Shown piece after piece: positions 10,140-22,191 of a DNA stretch of 64,000 nucleotides (position 1 is the stretch's first letter; every line of letters begins with the position of its first letter). The notes under the pieces are model-generated. The model did no database searches, had not been told where the DNA came from, and worked only from the letters and a program-made list of their open reading frames with translations. The stretch is taken from contig CM050453.2 of assembly GCA_027563935.2 (NCBI GenBank), forward strand, positions 90,432,665-90,496,664. Direction: 5' to 3'. Source of the DNA: Costus lasius. Lineage: Eukaryota > Streptophyta > Magnoliopsida > Zingiberales > Costaceae. The translations under genes and the position numbers were made by a program.

Positions 10140-11375
10140 TCTAGTCAACCATTCTTGTCATTAAGAAAACTAGAACTTTTCTTCATCAAATAGGGTATGG
10201 TTTGCTGTAAAATTTTAAAGATGGTTAAATGATGCTATATATAGATTTCTAAAAAATTTAGTTAAATTCCATTGTCATCTAGTCTAGTTAGGATACTTGG
10301 ATTTCACCCAAGCAACCCGAATTCAAATCTCGACAATGAAAATGAAAGTTTGTAGGTGTATGCCAATGTTCTAAGTAATTAGTTTTCTTTTATTGTTCTA
10401 GGTTAAATACTGTAAAGCTATTATCATATAGAACTTTAATATGTTTAGAAATAGAATCTAACGATTCTTGTGATAAAAACTTGATTGGAAGCTTTATATC
10501 ATGAAATAAGTCTTTTGAATCTTGCTTTAAAGATTTTTTTTGACCCAATCACTTATGTCATAAATAGATTAATTATTACTCATAACAAGATTACTAATAT
10601 TCTCAATAGTAGGACTTTTAAAGACATACTTTAAAACATAATCTAAAGTTAAACTAACAAATTTAATGAATTGAACTTTTACATTTGCACTATTTTCTAC
10701 GCAGAGTTGTCTCTTCTTACTTGGTAGTTGCACCACTATCAAGCCACTATGCATTAGGTGGGATACTAGTTATATTGACCCATGACAAGCATGAGTAAGA
10801 GTTTTTGCCTTCTTTCTTTTCTAATTATGCTCACAAGGCTTCTCTTCTTACAAAAGAAGCATTTCGAATCCATTTTATGACAGTAGATCAACTACCCACA
10901 TTTGTTAATTTGATGTCTATATTGCTTAATATATTGAACATGATTTTAACCTTTATAAATAATCTTCTTCCCTTAAAAATATTTCTTAATTGAAAACGGC
11001 CTAGAATGATAAACAAGAAGAGAAATCTCATATGCTCACTTTGGAGCTTACCTTCCTCAATTACACACTTGGGTATGAGGTCATTGATTACATCAAATCA
11101 TATTGTAATTTTCTTATTAATTTGCTCCAAATTATAGCCATGATTTATCAAATTTATTTTATTTTTGACTTAATATCTCTGTTTATGTAGAATCTATAGT
11201 TTCCCTTCGTTTTTGAATTTTCACATAAAATCAACAAAAATCAATGGAATTTGTGATGATGTTAAACTCTATTCAACGAAAATATGTTGAATGACGATTT
11301 TGGGGGGGGGGGGGGGGGTAAAAGTAAAGTTTCACAATATCATAATATGTCACCATCGATTGTGATTACAATTTT
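10140..11375. repeat. Copy X flank: duplicated AT-rich segment with intact empty sites
   Basis: This non-coding stretch is homologous to pieces of 47571-58345 (copy Y). It keeps three uninterrupted target sites: TCTAG at 10140-10144, CTAGT at 10766-10770 and TTCAC at 11331-11335. In copy Y each is duplicated around an insertion. The segment at about 10531-10724 is inverted relative to copy Y. A run of 17 G occupies 11302-11318. The Tekay-like element begins at 11376. Confidence 0.85.
10268..10341 (+). pseudogene. tRNA-Glu(TTC)-like relic, copy X
   Basis: 74 bp that follow the plant nuclear tRNA-Glu pattern. The acceptor arm is TCCATTG/CAATGAA (6 of 7 pairs). The anticodon arm is CTTGG-ATTTCAC-CCAAG, with 5 of 5 pairs and anticodon TTC. 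The T-loop segment TTCAAAT corresponds to the usual TTCGATT. The D-loop is about 2 nt longer than usual and the T-stem has mismatches, so it is probably not functional. A paralogous relic is at 47694. Confidence 0.65.
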
Positions 11376-14339
11376 TGTAAGATCCAAGGATCTTAAGTCC
11401 TGGTAAGTATTATGTTTTGATTTAAATAAAATCTTTGACTGTGGATATTACGTTAGGCAGTGTTGAAGGTTAATTAACTAGCTTATTGGATATTAATTAA
11501 CTAGCTTATTGATTGTTAATTTGTAATTAATTGATTTGAGTTTGTTGATTGTTAATTTGTAATTAATTAATTAGAATTTATTGATTGTTAATTTGTAATT
11601 AATTAAATAGACCTTATTGGATTTTCGTTTAAGTGAATGGTTAATTGTTAGTTAATGGTTAAATTAATTAGTTAACTATGGGTTATTGGGTTTACACTTA
11701 AATTAGATGGATTCGAATTAATTAGTTAGTGGATTAAGTCTTCTCACCTAATTGGATCATCACTTGGCGACATGGACTTGGATCCTCTACTTGGCGGTTA
11801 GGATGCTTGGCGACTTGAAGATCCAATCCGTTAATTCAAATATGGTGTGAAGAGGACTTTTGGCGGCTGATCGTTCATGCAACCCTAGAGCTTGACGCCA
11901 CCTTGGAGGAAGAAGGCGATCTTGGTGTTCTTGGAGTTATTGAGGTGAATTCTCCATCTTCTTTCCCTTGGCGAATTTCCTTGAGGTGAAGAAACTTTTT
12001 TGGCGAGTTCTTGGAGATTCTTTGGGCGGCTTAAAGGCTTTAGACGAGTTTTGTTGGGGAAGATTTCACCTTAGTATTCTCGGTTGAGGTGAGTGGAATG
12101 TCTTATGTGATCTATCAAATGATACACTTGAATGTCTTATTTACCATGTTAAAACCGAAATTATGCAAAGTGTATTTATCGTTAAAAACCGAATTTAGGG
12201 TATGAAAACCGAAATTTAAGATGTTCTTCATGAAAACCGAATTTAGGGTATTTTTTCATGAAAATCGAAATTAAGATGTTCTTCATGAAAACCGAATTTA
12301 GAGTATTTTCCATGAAAACCTAAAAACCGAAATCTTGATAATATGTATGAGAACCGAAATCTTGATAATTGTTTATGAAAACCGAAATCTTAATATTTGT
12401 AGTTAACATGTTTACTTGTGTCAAATTGTAAAGTAGTTTAGAAGAATACATGTTTTGAATTTTATGTGGATATTATAGATGCTTGTTAAATGCAATTTAT
12501 GAATGTCTCTTCATGAGTGTAGCATGTTATATGTTTATGGTTATATATTTATAGCTATGTATCCTTGTTTGAGAAATTTGGGTGATAACATAGCAAGGTT
12601 AGACTGAACTAATCAGCATGAAACCTAAGGACTACACTATTATGTGATTTTTGAATATTATGTGGTTATGTGATTTCAAATATTATGTGTTGTGATCATG
12701 GAATGGTTAGGACTAGGCTAAGTGTTACCTTAAACTCAAGAGGATAGTCTACATGAGATATGTTAAGGGTTGGAGATTTCAGCCTGTTATGATTATTGTG
12801 ATGGGGGTTGATGTTCAGCCTGCCGGTTATGATTCTTGTGATGGGGGTTGATGTTCAGCCTGCCGGTTATGATTCTTGTGATGGGGGTTGATGTTCAGCC
12901 TGCCGGTTATGATTCTTGTGATGGGGGTTGTTGTTCAGCCTGCCTGTTATGATTCTTGTGCTGGGGGTTGTTGTTGAGCCTGCCTGTTATGATTCTTGTG
13001 ATGGGGGTTGATGTTCAGCCTGCCTGTTATGATTATTGTGATGGGGGTTGATGTTCAGCCTGCCTGTTGTGATTATTGTGATATGACTATCCTAGAGTCT
13101 GGTCTACACTTAGGAGTCCACCCTTGTGAAATAAGATATAAGCTGTGTCTATTGTTGTCCAGTAGGAACCCTTTGGGAGAACGAGTGATAAAGACGCAAA
13201 GTGCCATGTCTTGGTCGGACAGGGGCCACCTCTTGATGTCGTCACTCTTAGAACGCTTAAATTTTTGTGTTATGGGGTGATCGTAGAGCAAAGTGCCACG
13301 TCGTGACCTGGCGGGGGCCACCTCTTGAATCTACACACCGTCCATCTATATATTGCATGTGATTTGCAGGTTTCTCCCAGTGCTTAGGCCAAAGCCGGGT
13401 TAGACCATAATGGTCACTACTGAATATGCTGGACAACTAGGTTAATTAAGTGGTTGGTATGTTTAGTTGGTTTAGAGTATAGCTCTAGAACCTTGGTTAC
13501 TTTGTGGTGACATTGGTGTGATGTCTTAGCAGTGTACATCTGACTGTTTTATATGAGTTCTGTGCTTTAATTATTGTTATATGTTGACACGATATTCTGT
13601 TAAATGTTTTTAAAATAATCTGCATATATTTTTGAGTGTATGTTATGGATGGTCGATTTAGACTATCCACTCACTGGGCTGTGTAGCTCACCCCTCACTA
13701 TTTTCAGGTGTAGAGCAGGGGCGCATTACCAGTTAGCATTTTTGGATATTGTGATAAGACTTTTGTGCTTAATTGTCTGGGGCCGGTTGTGGCCAAACTA
13801 TATGAATTATGTGAACTATGTGAACTTGTGTTGCCGGATTGTGGCAGTTAAATGATTTTGATTTTTGTGTCACCGCGGGCTTTGGCCTGGTTTCGGTGTT
13901 TGGTATTATTGATGTGAGTTATGTGATGTTAGTTTTGAAGTTATAGAATCGACATTGTGGTTTTGTTTTGAACTTCAAGTCGGTTTGTATTTTTGAAATC
14001 GGATTTGATATAAATGTGAACTTGCATATGTCTAGTGCAAGTATTGCCTGGTGGCAGGTACCTTTATGTGATTTATGTGATTTATGGATTTTATGGATTT
14101 TATACGGGTTTGATATAACTGTTGCCTTGCATATGTCTAGTGCAAGGATTGCGTGGTGGCAGGTACATTTATGAAATTTGTGTTTCGTGGAATTTCTATG
14201 TATGGATTCTGTGAAAATTTTCAGATCGGGTTTTCTTGAACTTGGTTTTACCTAGCATGTGAATCGATCTTGTATGATAACATCCTGTTCTTCTGTGATT
14301 TGTGTAACTTGATTGGGGTTAAGATAACGGGATGTGACA
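11376..14339 (+). repeat. Tekay-like element, LTR 1 (2964 bp)
   Basis: Starts TGTAAGATCC and ends GGGATGTGACA, just before the primer-binding site. It matches LTR 2 (19100-22064) almost base for base: I counted about nine differences by eye, plus a 1-bp indel. It carries an AT-rich repeated segment (TTGATTGTTAATTTGTAATT three times, about 11510-11605), repeated AAAACCGAAWTT motifs at 12150-12390 and a 40-bp minisatellite at 12801-13080. The left flank is ATTTT (11371-11375). Short open frames inside it are not genes. Confidence 0.95.
12801..13080 (+). repeat. 40-bp minisatellite inside LTR 1 (7 units)
   Basis: Units begin every 40 bp, at 12801, 12841, 12881, 12921, 12961, 13001 and 13041, with core ATGGGGGTTGATGTTCAGCC. 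There are no spacers between units, so it is not CRISPR-like. The same seven units recur in LTR 2 (20525-20804), so the array predates the LTR pair. Confidence 0.95.
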
Positions 14340-14342
14340 GAA

Positions 14343-14360
14343 TGGTATCAGAGGGAGTTG
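14343..14360 (+). other. Primer-binding site, tRNA-Met type
   Basis: TGGTATCAGAGGGAGTTG lies three bases after the LTR end. The first 10 bases match the usual initiator-tRNA-Met complement. It confirms plus-strand orientation and the LTR boundary at 14339. Confidence 0.85.
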
Positions 14361-14466
14361 GCTAGCTAAAACTTAGTTCGGGGGAAAACATGTTTGTGTA
14401 TTGCTAGACACCTGATAGGTTTATGTTTGCTTTCCTTACTGTGGTATGTGTGTGTAGGAATTTAAG

Positions 14467-17400
14467 ATGGTGCGAACCAGAGGAAATGCTAGCGGCGAGG
14501 ATGAGCAGCCCTCAGATCTCACGAGAACTATTGAGGCTCTGACAGGCATGGTACGGCAACAGGGTGCCATGATAGAGAGGCAAGCTCAGATGCTGCAGCA
14601 GCAACAGACTCAGCATCAAGAAGCGCAACAGCAGCTCTTGCAGCAAATGACTCAGGAGAGATCCCAGACTACTACTCGAGGAGTGGGGACTGACTCTCAG
14701 GAGGACACTCACAGGCGCTATGCCTCACTTGTGAGTGAATTCCAGAAACTGGGTCCTAGTTCTTTTTATGGGGGCTCAGAATCAAGTAATGCAGAGAACT
14801 GGCAGTTATGCTTGGACAAGATTTTTCAAGTCATGCGTTGCTCAGATGAGGACAAGCTGTGTATGGCCACCTATATGATGCGTGGTGACGCAGATGAGTG
14901 GTGGAAGGGCGTGGTGAGGTTAGCTGTGGAAAGACAAGAAACAGTAAATTGGCCCTACTTCTTGTCTCAATTTAACGAGAAGTATTTCCCTGATAGCTTG
15001 GTAGAGGACCGAGAGGTGGAATTTATTCACCTGGAGTAGGGTGATCTGACTGTGGACCAGTACGAGTTACGGTTCACTAAGTTGGGAAAGTATGCCCCTC
15101 ACCTGATAAACACTGAAAAGAGGAGGGCTACCAAGTTTCTCAGAGGTCTCAGATGGGACATTCGGGAGCAGGTTGGTGCTCAGCACTTGGAGACTTACGT
15201 TGAGACTGTTGGACGAGCACGCACCATTGAGAGGTACATATCTGAGAGGAGTTCTAGTGTGGCCGTGACCGTGGTTCCTGCAGCTGAGGCGGCGGCTCCT
15301 TAGTATGGTAATGGCGGCAAGGGTAAGAAGTACCCTAGACATAAGGACTACAAGAAGAGCAGGTATAAGCCTTACTCTTACAAGGCACCGCAGCAGTCCA
15401 GGGATGCACTGCAGCAGTCCAGGGATACTAGGGATGTAAAGAATAGCAACACTGAGAACTGGACTTGTCATTATTGTGGGCTCAAGGGACATCTGATGAA
15501 GGATTGTTATAAGAAGAATGGTGTATGCTTCAGGTGTAAGAAACCAGGGCACATGGTTAAGGACTGCAAAGAACCTGAGATGCAGCAGAGAGGCGCAGAT
15601 AAGCCTACAGTCCAGACTAGAGTTTATGCTGTGGCTGAGAAGGATACATGAGCTTCCCGGTCCGTCGTGGAAGGTACCTTATTTGTATTCGATCAGTTAG
15701 CTCGCATTTTATTTGACCCTGGTGCAAATTTGTCTTTTGTATCTGTTAAATTTGCTGCATGTTTACCTGTGTTACCTAAGGTGCTAGATTATGTTGTGTC
15801 GGTGAGTACTCCCTTAGGAAAATCATTATCTACAGACACTGTTTGTGCTGATTGTGTAGTGCATGTAGAGGGTTATGAGTTTCTTGTGGATCTAATCCTT
15901 TTGGACATGCAAGACTATGATGTCATCCTAGGTATGGATTGGTTATCCTCACATCATGCCACTGTGGATTGCTTTGAGAAAGTAATCACTTTGAATCTGA
16001 TAGATGGGAATCGGCTTTTTGTGAGAGGTCTAGTGTCAGACCAAGGACCGCATGTGATATCTTTCCTACAAGCCAGAAAGTTACTTGCTAGTGGGTGTAA
16101 AGGTTATCTTGCACATGTTAAGGTGCAGGATGATTCTACTTCTGATTTGACTCAGATGGCGGTGGTGAAAGAGTTTCCTGATGTGTTCTCTAAGGAATTT
16201 TCAGGCTTGCCACCGATACGAGAGGTGGAGTTTGGCATTGAGTTGGCGCTAGGTACGGCACCTATCTCCAGAGCTCCTTACCGCATGGCTACATCAGAGT
16301 TGGCCGAACTTAAGAAGCAACTGGAGGAATTGCTAGAGAAAGGTTACATTCGGCCTAGTGCTTCTCCTTGGGGAGCTCCAGTACTGTTTGTAAAGAAGAA
16401 AGATGGAACCCTGAGGATGTGTATAGACTACAGGCAACTGAACCAAGTGACTATCAAGAATAAGTATCCTCTTCCCAGAATTGATGATCTATTTGATCAA
16501 CTACAGGGAGCTACAGTGTTCTCTAAGATTGATCTGAGATCAGGGTATTACCAGCTTAGGGTCAAGGATGAGGATATATTTAAGACTGCTTTCAGGACCA
16601 GGTATGGGCATTTTGAATTTCTAGTTATGCCTTTTGGACTGACGAATGCACCTGCTGTCTTCATGGATTTGATGAACAGGGTATTTCATGAATTGCTTGA
16701 CTCTTGTGTGGTAGTCTTTATAGATGATATCTTGGTATACTCACGGACTACTTCGGATCATGTCAGTGACTTGCGCAGAGTACTGGAGATTCTGAGGAAA
16801 AACCGATTATATGCCAAGGCTAGTAAGTGCGAGTTCTGGCTAGAAAAGATTAGTTTCCTTGGACATGTGATTTCTGATCAGGGGGTGTCTGTGGATCCAG
16901 TTAAAGTGCAAGCCATCCTCAATTGGGGAAGACCGACTAGTGCTACTGAGATCAGAAGTTTCCTGGGTTTAGCAGGTTACTACCGGAGGTTTGTTGAGGG
17001 ATTCTCCAAGCTGGCGGGTCCTTTAACTAAATTGACCAGAAAGGAGGCTAAGTTTAATTGGGATAACAAGTGTGAAGAGAGCTTTCAGGAACTGAAGAGG
17101 AGGTTGACTAGTACACCGATCCTCATATTCCTAGTGATGGGGAAAGGTTTACTGTCTATACAGATGCTTCGGGCAAAGGGTTGGGTTGTGTCTTGATGCA
17201 GAAGGGTTCTGTGGTAGCCTATGCTTCGAGACAACTGAAGGAGTATGAGTTGAACTACCCTACTCATGACTTAGAGTTGGCGGCCGTAGTCTTTGCTCTG
17301 AAGATATGGCGTCACTATTTGTTGGGTCAAGAGTTTGATCTGTTCACTGACCACCAGAGTCTCAAGTACATCTTCACTCAGAAGGAGTTGAACATGAGAT

Positions 17401-19070
17401 AGAGAAGATGGATGGAGTTGATCAAAGACTATGACTTCTCTATTCAGTATCAGGCTGGAAAGGCCAATGTAGTGGCTGATGCACTGAGCAGACATCCAGT
17501 TACTTCAGTAGCGGCACTACGGGTCAATGAGTGGCAGTTACTGCAGGAGTTCAGAGATCTCAGGATCAGTGTTTCTCCTAAAGTTCAGTCTGGATATGTG
17601 GCTTTCCTCAGAGTACAGTCTGCTTTGTTGCAGAAGATCAGAGATCAGCAATCTGTGGATCCGAAATTAATACAAATCAGGGATAGTTTGGTTACAGGCG
17701 CCGTTCAGGATTTTAGCTTGTCTGATGATGGTGTTCTTCGGTTTCGTGGAAGGGTGTGTGTCCCTGAGGAACCAAGCTTGAGGAAAGAAATATTGGAGGA
17801 TAGCCATAACTCCAAATATTCTCTACATCCTGGCGTGACTAAGATGTATCAGGACCTCAAGAAAAGCTTTTGGTGGCCGGGTATGAAGAAAGAAGTATTT
17901 GATTTTGTCTCTAGGTGTTTAACCTGTCAGACTGTAAAGGCTGAACACCAGAAGCCTGGTGGTTTGTTGCAGCCCCTTCCTATTCCTGAGTGGAAGTGGG
18001 AATGCATCAGTATGGACTTTGTGTGTGGTTTGCCCAGAACCAGATTGGGTCATGATGCCATTTGGGTGATCGTTGATAGATTCACTAAATCAGCCCATTT
18101 TCTTCCGATCAAGATGACTTATTCTTTAGAGAGACTGGCTAGATTGTATATTGATGAGATAGTCAGACTGCATGGAGTGCCTGTTGATATTGTGTCTGAT
18201 AGGGACTCTCGGTTTCTGTCCAGATTTTGGAAGAGCTTACAGGAGGGTTTGGGTACTAAGTTGAGTTTTAGTACAGCATACCATCCTCAGTCTGATGGCC
18301 AGACGGAGCGTACTATACAGACTCTAGAAGACCTGTTGAGAGCTTATGTGGTTGATTGGAGTTCTGAGTGGAACCGGGATCTATCTTTGATAGAGTTCAC
18401 TTATAATAATAGTTTCCACTCCAGTATTCAGATGGCTCCTTATGAGGCTTTGTATGGGAGAAGGTGTAGGACTCCCTTGTGTTGGGAGGAAACTGGTGAC
18501 AGAATGATTTTGAGATCTAATGCAGTACAGGAAACTACTGATAAGGTCAGAGAGATTCAGGATAAACTGAAGATTGCTCGGGACAGGCAGAAGAGTTATG
18601 CTGATGACCGTCGTCGTTTCCTGGAGTTTATGGTAGGGGATCATGTTTTCTTAAAGGTGTCACCTACTAAGGGTGTAATGAGGTTTGGCAAAAAGGGCAA
18701 GTTGAGCCCTAGGTTTGTAGGCCCTTTTGACATTATTGAGAGAGTTGGTCCAGTGGCTTACAGGTTAGCTTTACCTCCTGCTATGGATCATGTGCATAAT
18801 GTGTTCCATGTTTCTGCTTTGAGGAAATATCATCCTGATCCATCTCATGTATTGGAGTTGGAACCTCTTCAAATTCAGAGTGATTTGACCTTTGAAGAAA
18901 GACCTCTCCGGATTGTTGATAGAAAGGATAAGGTTCTGAGGAATAAGTCTATACCTTTGGTAAAGGTTATCTGGGGAAATCAGTCGGTTGAGGAGGCGAC
19001 ATGGGAGACTGAAGCTGATATGAGGAAATTCTATGCTTATCTCTTCGATGATATGAATGCTGAGCTTTAG
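14467..19070 (+). pseudogene. Tekay/Del-like gag-pol polyprotein, copy 1 (broken)
   Basis: A single long reading frame of about 1,535 codons encodes, in order: gag ([14 protein letters not shown] start, Gln-rich coiled-coil region), two CCHC knuckles near 15466-15560, protease (LFDPGAN), RT (FSKIDLRSG, box FIDD), RNase H, integrase (H-H-C-C zinc site ending CLTCQT; core residues in VDRFTKSAHF, SDRDSRF and QTERTI) and a C-terminal chromodomain-like segment (VEEATWETEADMR), as in chromoviruses. The frame is broken by stops at 15037, 15301, 15649 and 17400 and by a 1-bp deletion near 17127. Copy 2 has the intact codon at each place. All four stops are C-to-T changes. Confidence 0.95.
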
Positions 19071-19085
19071 AGGACTAAAGCTTTA

Positions 19086-19099
19086 TAAGGAGGGAGGGA
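19086..19099 (+). other. Polypurine tract of the Tekay-like element
   Basis: TAAGGAGGGAGGGA directly precedes the TGTAAGATCC start of LTR 2. This is the expected plus-strand priming site. Confidence 0.9.
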
Positions 19100-22064
19100 T
19101 GTAAGATCCAAGGATCTTAAGTCCTGGTAAGTATTATGTTTTGATTTAAATAAAATCTTTGACTGTGGATATTACGTTAGGCAGTATTGAAGGTTAATTA
19201 ACTAGCTTATTGGATATTAATTAACTAGCTTATTGATTGTTAATTTGTAATTAATTGATTTGAGTTTGTTGATTGTTAATTTGTAATTAATTAATTAGAA
19301 TTTATTGATTGTTAATTTGTAATTAATTAAATAGACCTTATTGGATTTTCGTTTAAGTGAATGGTTAATTGTTAGTTAATGGTTAAATTAATTAGTTAAC
19401 TATGGGTTATTGGGTTTACACTTAAATTAGATGGATTCGAATTAATTAGTTAGTGGATTAAGTCTTCACACCTAATTGGATCATCACTTGGCGACATGGA
19501 CTTGGATCCTCTACTTGGCGGTTAGGATGCTTGGCGACTTGAAGATCCAATCCGTTAATTCAAATATGGTGTGAAGAGGACTTTTGGCGGCTGATCGTTC
19601 ATGCAACCCTAGAGCTTGACGCCACCTTGGAGGAAGAAGGCGATCTTGGTGTTCTTGGAGTTATTGAGGTGAATTCTCCATCTTCTTTCCCTTGGCGAAT
19701 TTCCTTGAGGTGAAGAAACTTTTTTGGCGAGTTCTTGGAGATTCTTTGGGCGGCTTAATGGCTTTAGACGAGTTTTGTGGGGGAAGATTTCACCTTAGTA
19801 TTCTCGGTTGAGGTGAGTGGAATGTCTTATGTGATCTATCAAATGATACACTTGAATGTCTTATTTACCATGTTAAAACCGAAATTATGCAAAGTGTATT
19901 TATCGTTAAAAACCGAATTTAGGGTATGAAAACCGAAATTTAAGATGTTCTTCATGAAAACCGAATTTAGGGTATTTTTTCATGAAAATCGAAATTAAGA
20001 TGTTCTTCATGAAAACCGAATTTAGAGTATTTTCCATGAAAACCTAAAAACCGAAATCTTGATAATATGTATGAGAACCGAAATCTTGATAATTGTTTAT
20101 GAAAACCGAAATCTTAATATTTGTAGTTAACATGTTTACTTGTGTCAAATTGTAAAGTAGTTTAGAAGAATACATGTTTTGAATTTTATGTGGATATTAT
20201 AGGTGCTTGTTAAATGCAATTTATGAATGTCTCTTCATGAGTGTAGCATGTTATATGTTTATGGTTATATATTTATAGCTATGTATCCTTGTTTGAGAAA
20301 TTTGGGTGATAACATAGCAAGGTTAGACTGAACTAATCAGCATGAAACCTAAGGACTACACTATTATGTGATTTTTGAATATTATGTGGTTATGTGATTT
20401 CAAATATTATGTGTTGTGATCATGGAATGGTTAGGACTAGGCTAAGTGTTACCTTAAACTCAAGAGGATAGTCTACATGAGATATGTTAAGGGTTGGAGA
20501 TTTCAGCCTGTTATGATTATTGTGATGGGGGTTGATGTTCAGCCTGCCGGTTATGATTCTTGTGATGGGGGTTGATGTTCAGCCTGCCGGTTATGATTCT
20601 TGTGATGGGGGTTGATGTTCAGCCTGCCGGTTATGATTCTTGTGATGGGGGTTGTTGTTCAGCCTGCCTGTTATGATTCTTGTGCTGGGGGTTGTTGTTG
20701 AGCCTGCCTGTTATGATTCTTGTGATGGGGGTTGATGTTCAGCCTGCCTGTTATGATTATTGTGATGGGGGTTGATGTTCAGCCTGCCTGTTGTGATTAT
20801 TGTGATATGACTATCCTAGAGTCTGGTCTACACTTAGGAGTCCACCCTTGTGAAATAAGATATAAGCTGTGTCTATTGTTGTCCAGTAGGAACCCTTTGG
20901 GAGAACGAGTGATATAAGACGCAAAGTGCCATGTCTTGGTCGGACAGGGGCCACCTCTTGATGTCGTCACTCTTAGAACGCTTAAATTTTTGTGTTATGG
21001 GGTGATCGTAGAGCAAAGTGCCACGTCGTGACCTGGCGGGGGCCACCTCTTGAATCTACACACCGTCCATCTATATGTTGCATGTGATTTGCAGGTTTCT
21101 CCCAGTGCTTAGGCCAAATCCGGGTTAGACCATAATGGTCACTACTGAATATGCTGGACAACTAGGTTAATTAAGTGGTTGGTATGTTTAGTTGGTTTAG
21201 AGTATAGCTCTAGAACCTTGGTTACTTTGTGGTGACATTGGTGTGATGTCTTAGCAGTGTACATCTGACTGTTTTATATGAGTTCTGTGCTTTAATTATT
21301 GTTATATGTTGACACGATATTCTGTTAAATGTTTTTAAAATAATCTGCATATATTTTTGAGTGTATGTTATGGATGGTCGATTTAGACTATCCACTCACT
21401 GGGCTGTGTAGCTCACCCCTCACTATTTTCAGGTGTAGAGCAGGGGCGCATTACCAGTTAGCATTTTTGGATATTGTGATAAGACTTTTGTGCTTAATTG
21501 TCTGGGGCCGGTTGTGGCCAAACTATATGAATTATGTGAACTATGTGAACTTGTGTTGCCGGATTGTGGCAGTTAAATGATTTTGATTTTTGTGTCACCG
21601 CGGGCTTTGGCCTGGTTTCGGTGTTTGGTATTATTGATGTGAGTTATGTGATGTTAGTTTTGAAGTTATAGAATCGACATTGTGGTTTTGTTTTGAACTT
21701 CAAGTCGGTTTGTATTTTTGAAATCGGATTTGATATAAATGTGAACTTGCATATGTTTAGTGCAAGTATTGCCTGGTGGCAGGTACCTTTATGTGATTTA
21801 TGTGATTTATGGATTTTATGGATTTTATACGGGTTTGATATAACTGTTGCCTTGCATATGTCTAGTGCAAGGATTGCGTGGTGGCAGGTACATTTATGAA
21901 ATTTGTGTTTCGTGGAATTTCTATGTATGGATTCTGTGAAAATTTTCAGATCGGGTTTTCTTGAACTTGGTTTTACCTAGCATGTGAATCGATCTTGTAT
22001 GATAACATCCTGTTCTTCTGTGATTTGTGTAACTTGATTGGGGTTAAGATAACGGGATGTGACA
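19100..22064 (+). repeat. Tekay-like element, shared central LTR 2 (2965 bp)
   Basis: Near-identical to LTR 1. It lies between a polypurine tract on the left and a primer-binding site on the right (22068 on), so it serves as 3' LTR for copy 1 and 5' LTR for copy 2. It contains the same 40-bp minisatellite (20525-20804). The 1-bp length difference from LTR 1 is at the GTGATATAAGACG site near 20912. Confidence 0.95.
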
Positions 22065-22191
22065 GAATGGTATCAGAGGGAGTTGGCTAGCTAAAACTTA
22101 GTTCGGGGGAAAACATGTTTGTGTATTGCTAGACACCTGACAGGTTTATGTTTGCTTTCCTTACTGTGGTATGTGTGTGTAGGAATTTAAG

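Noticed and set aside
12801..13080. CRISPR-like array in the Tekay-like LTR
   Set aside because: Units are contiguous 40-bp repeats without unique spacers, lie in a plant LTR and recur in the sister LTR. This is a minisatellite.
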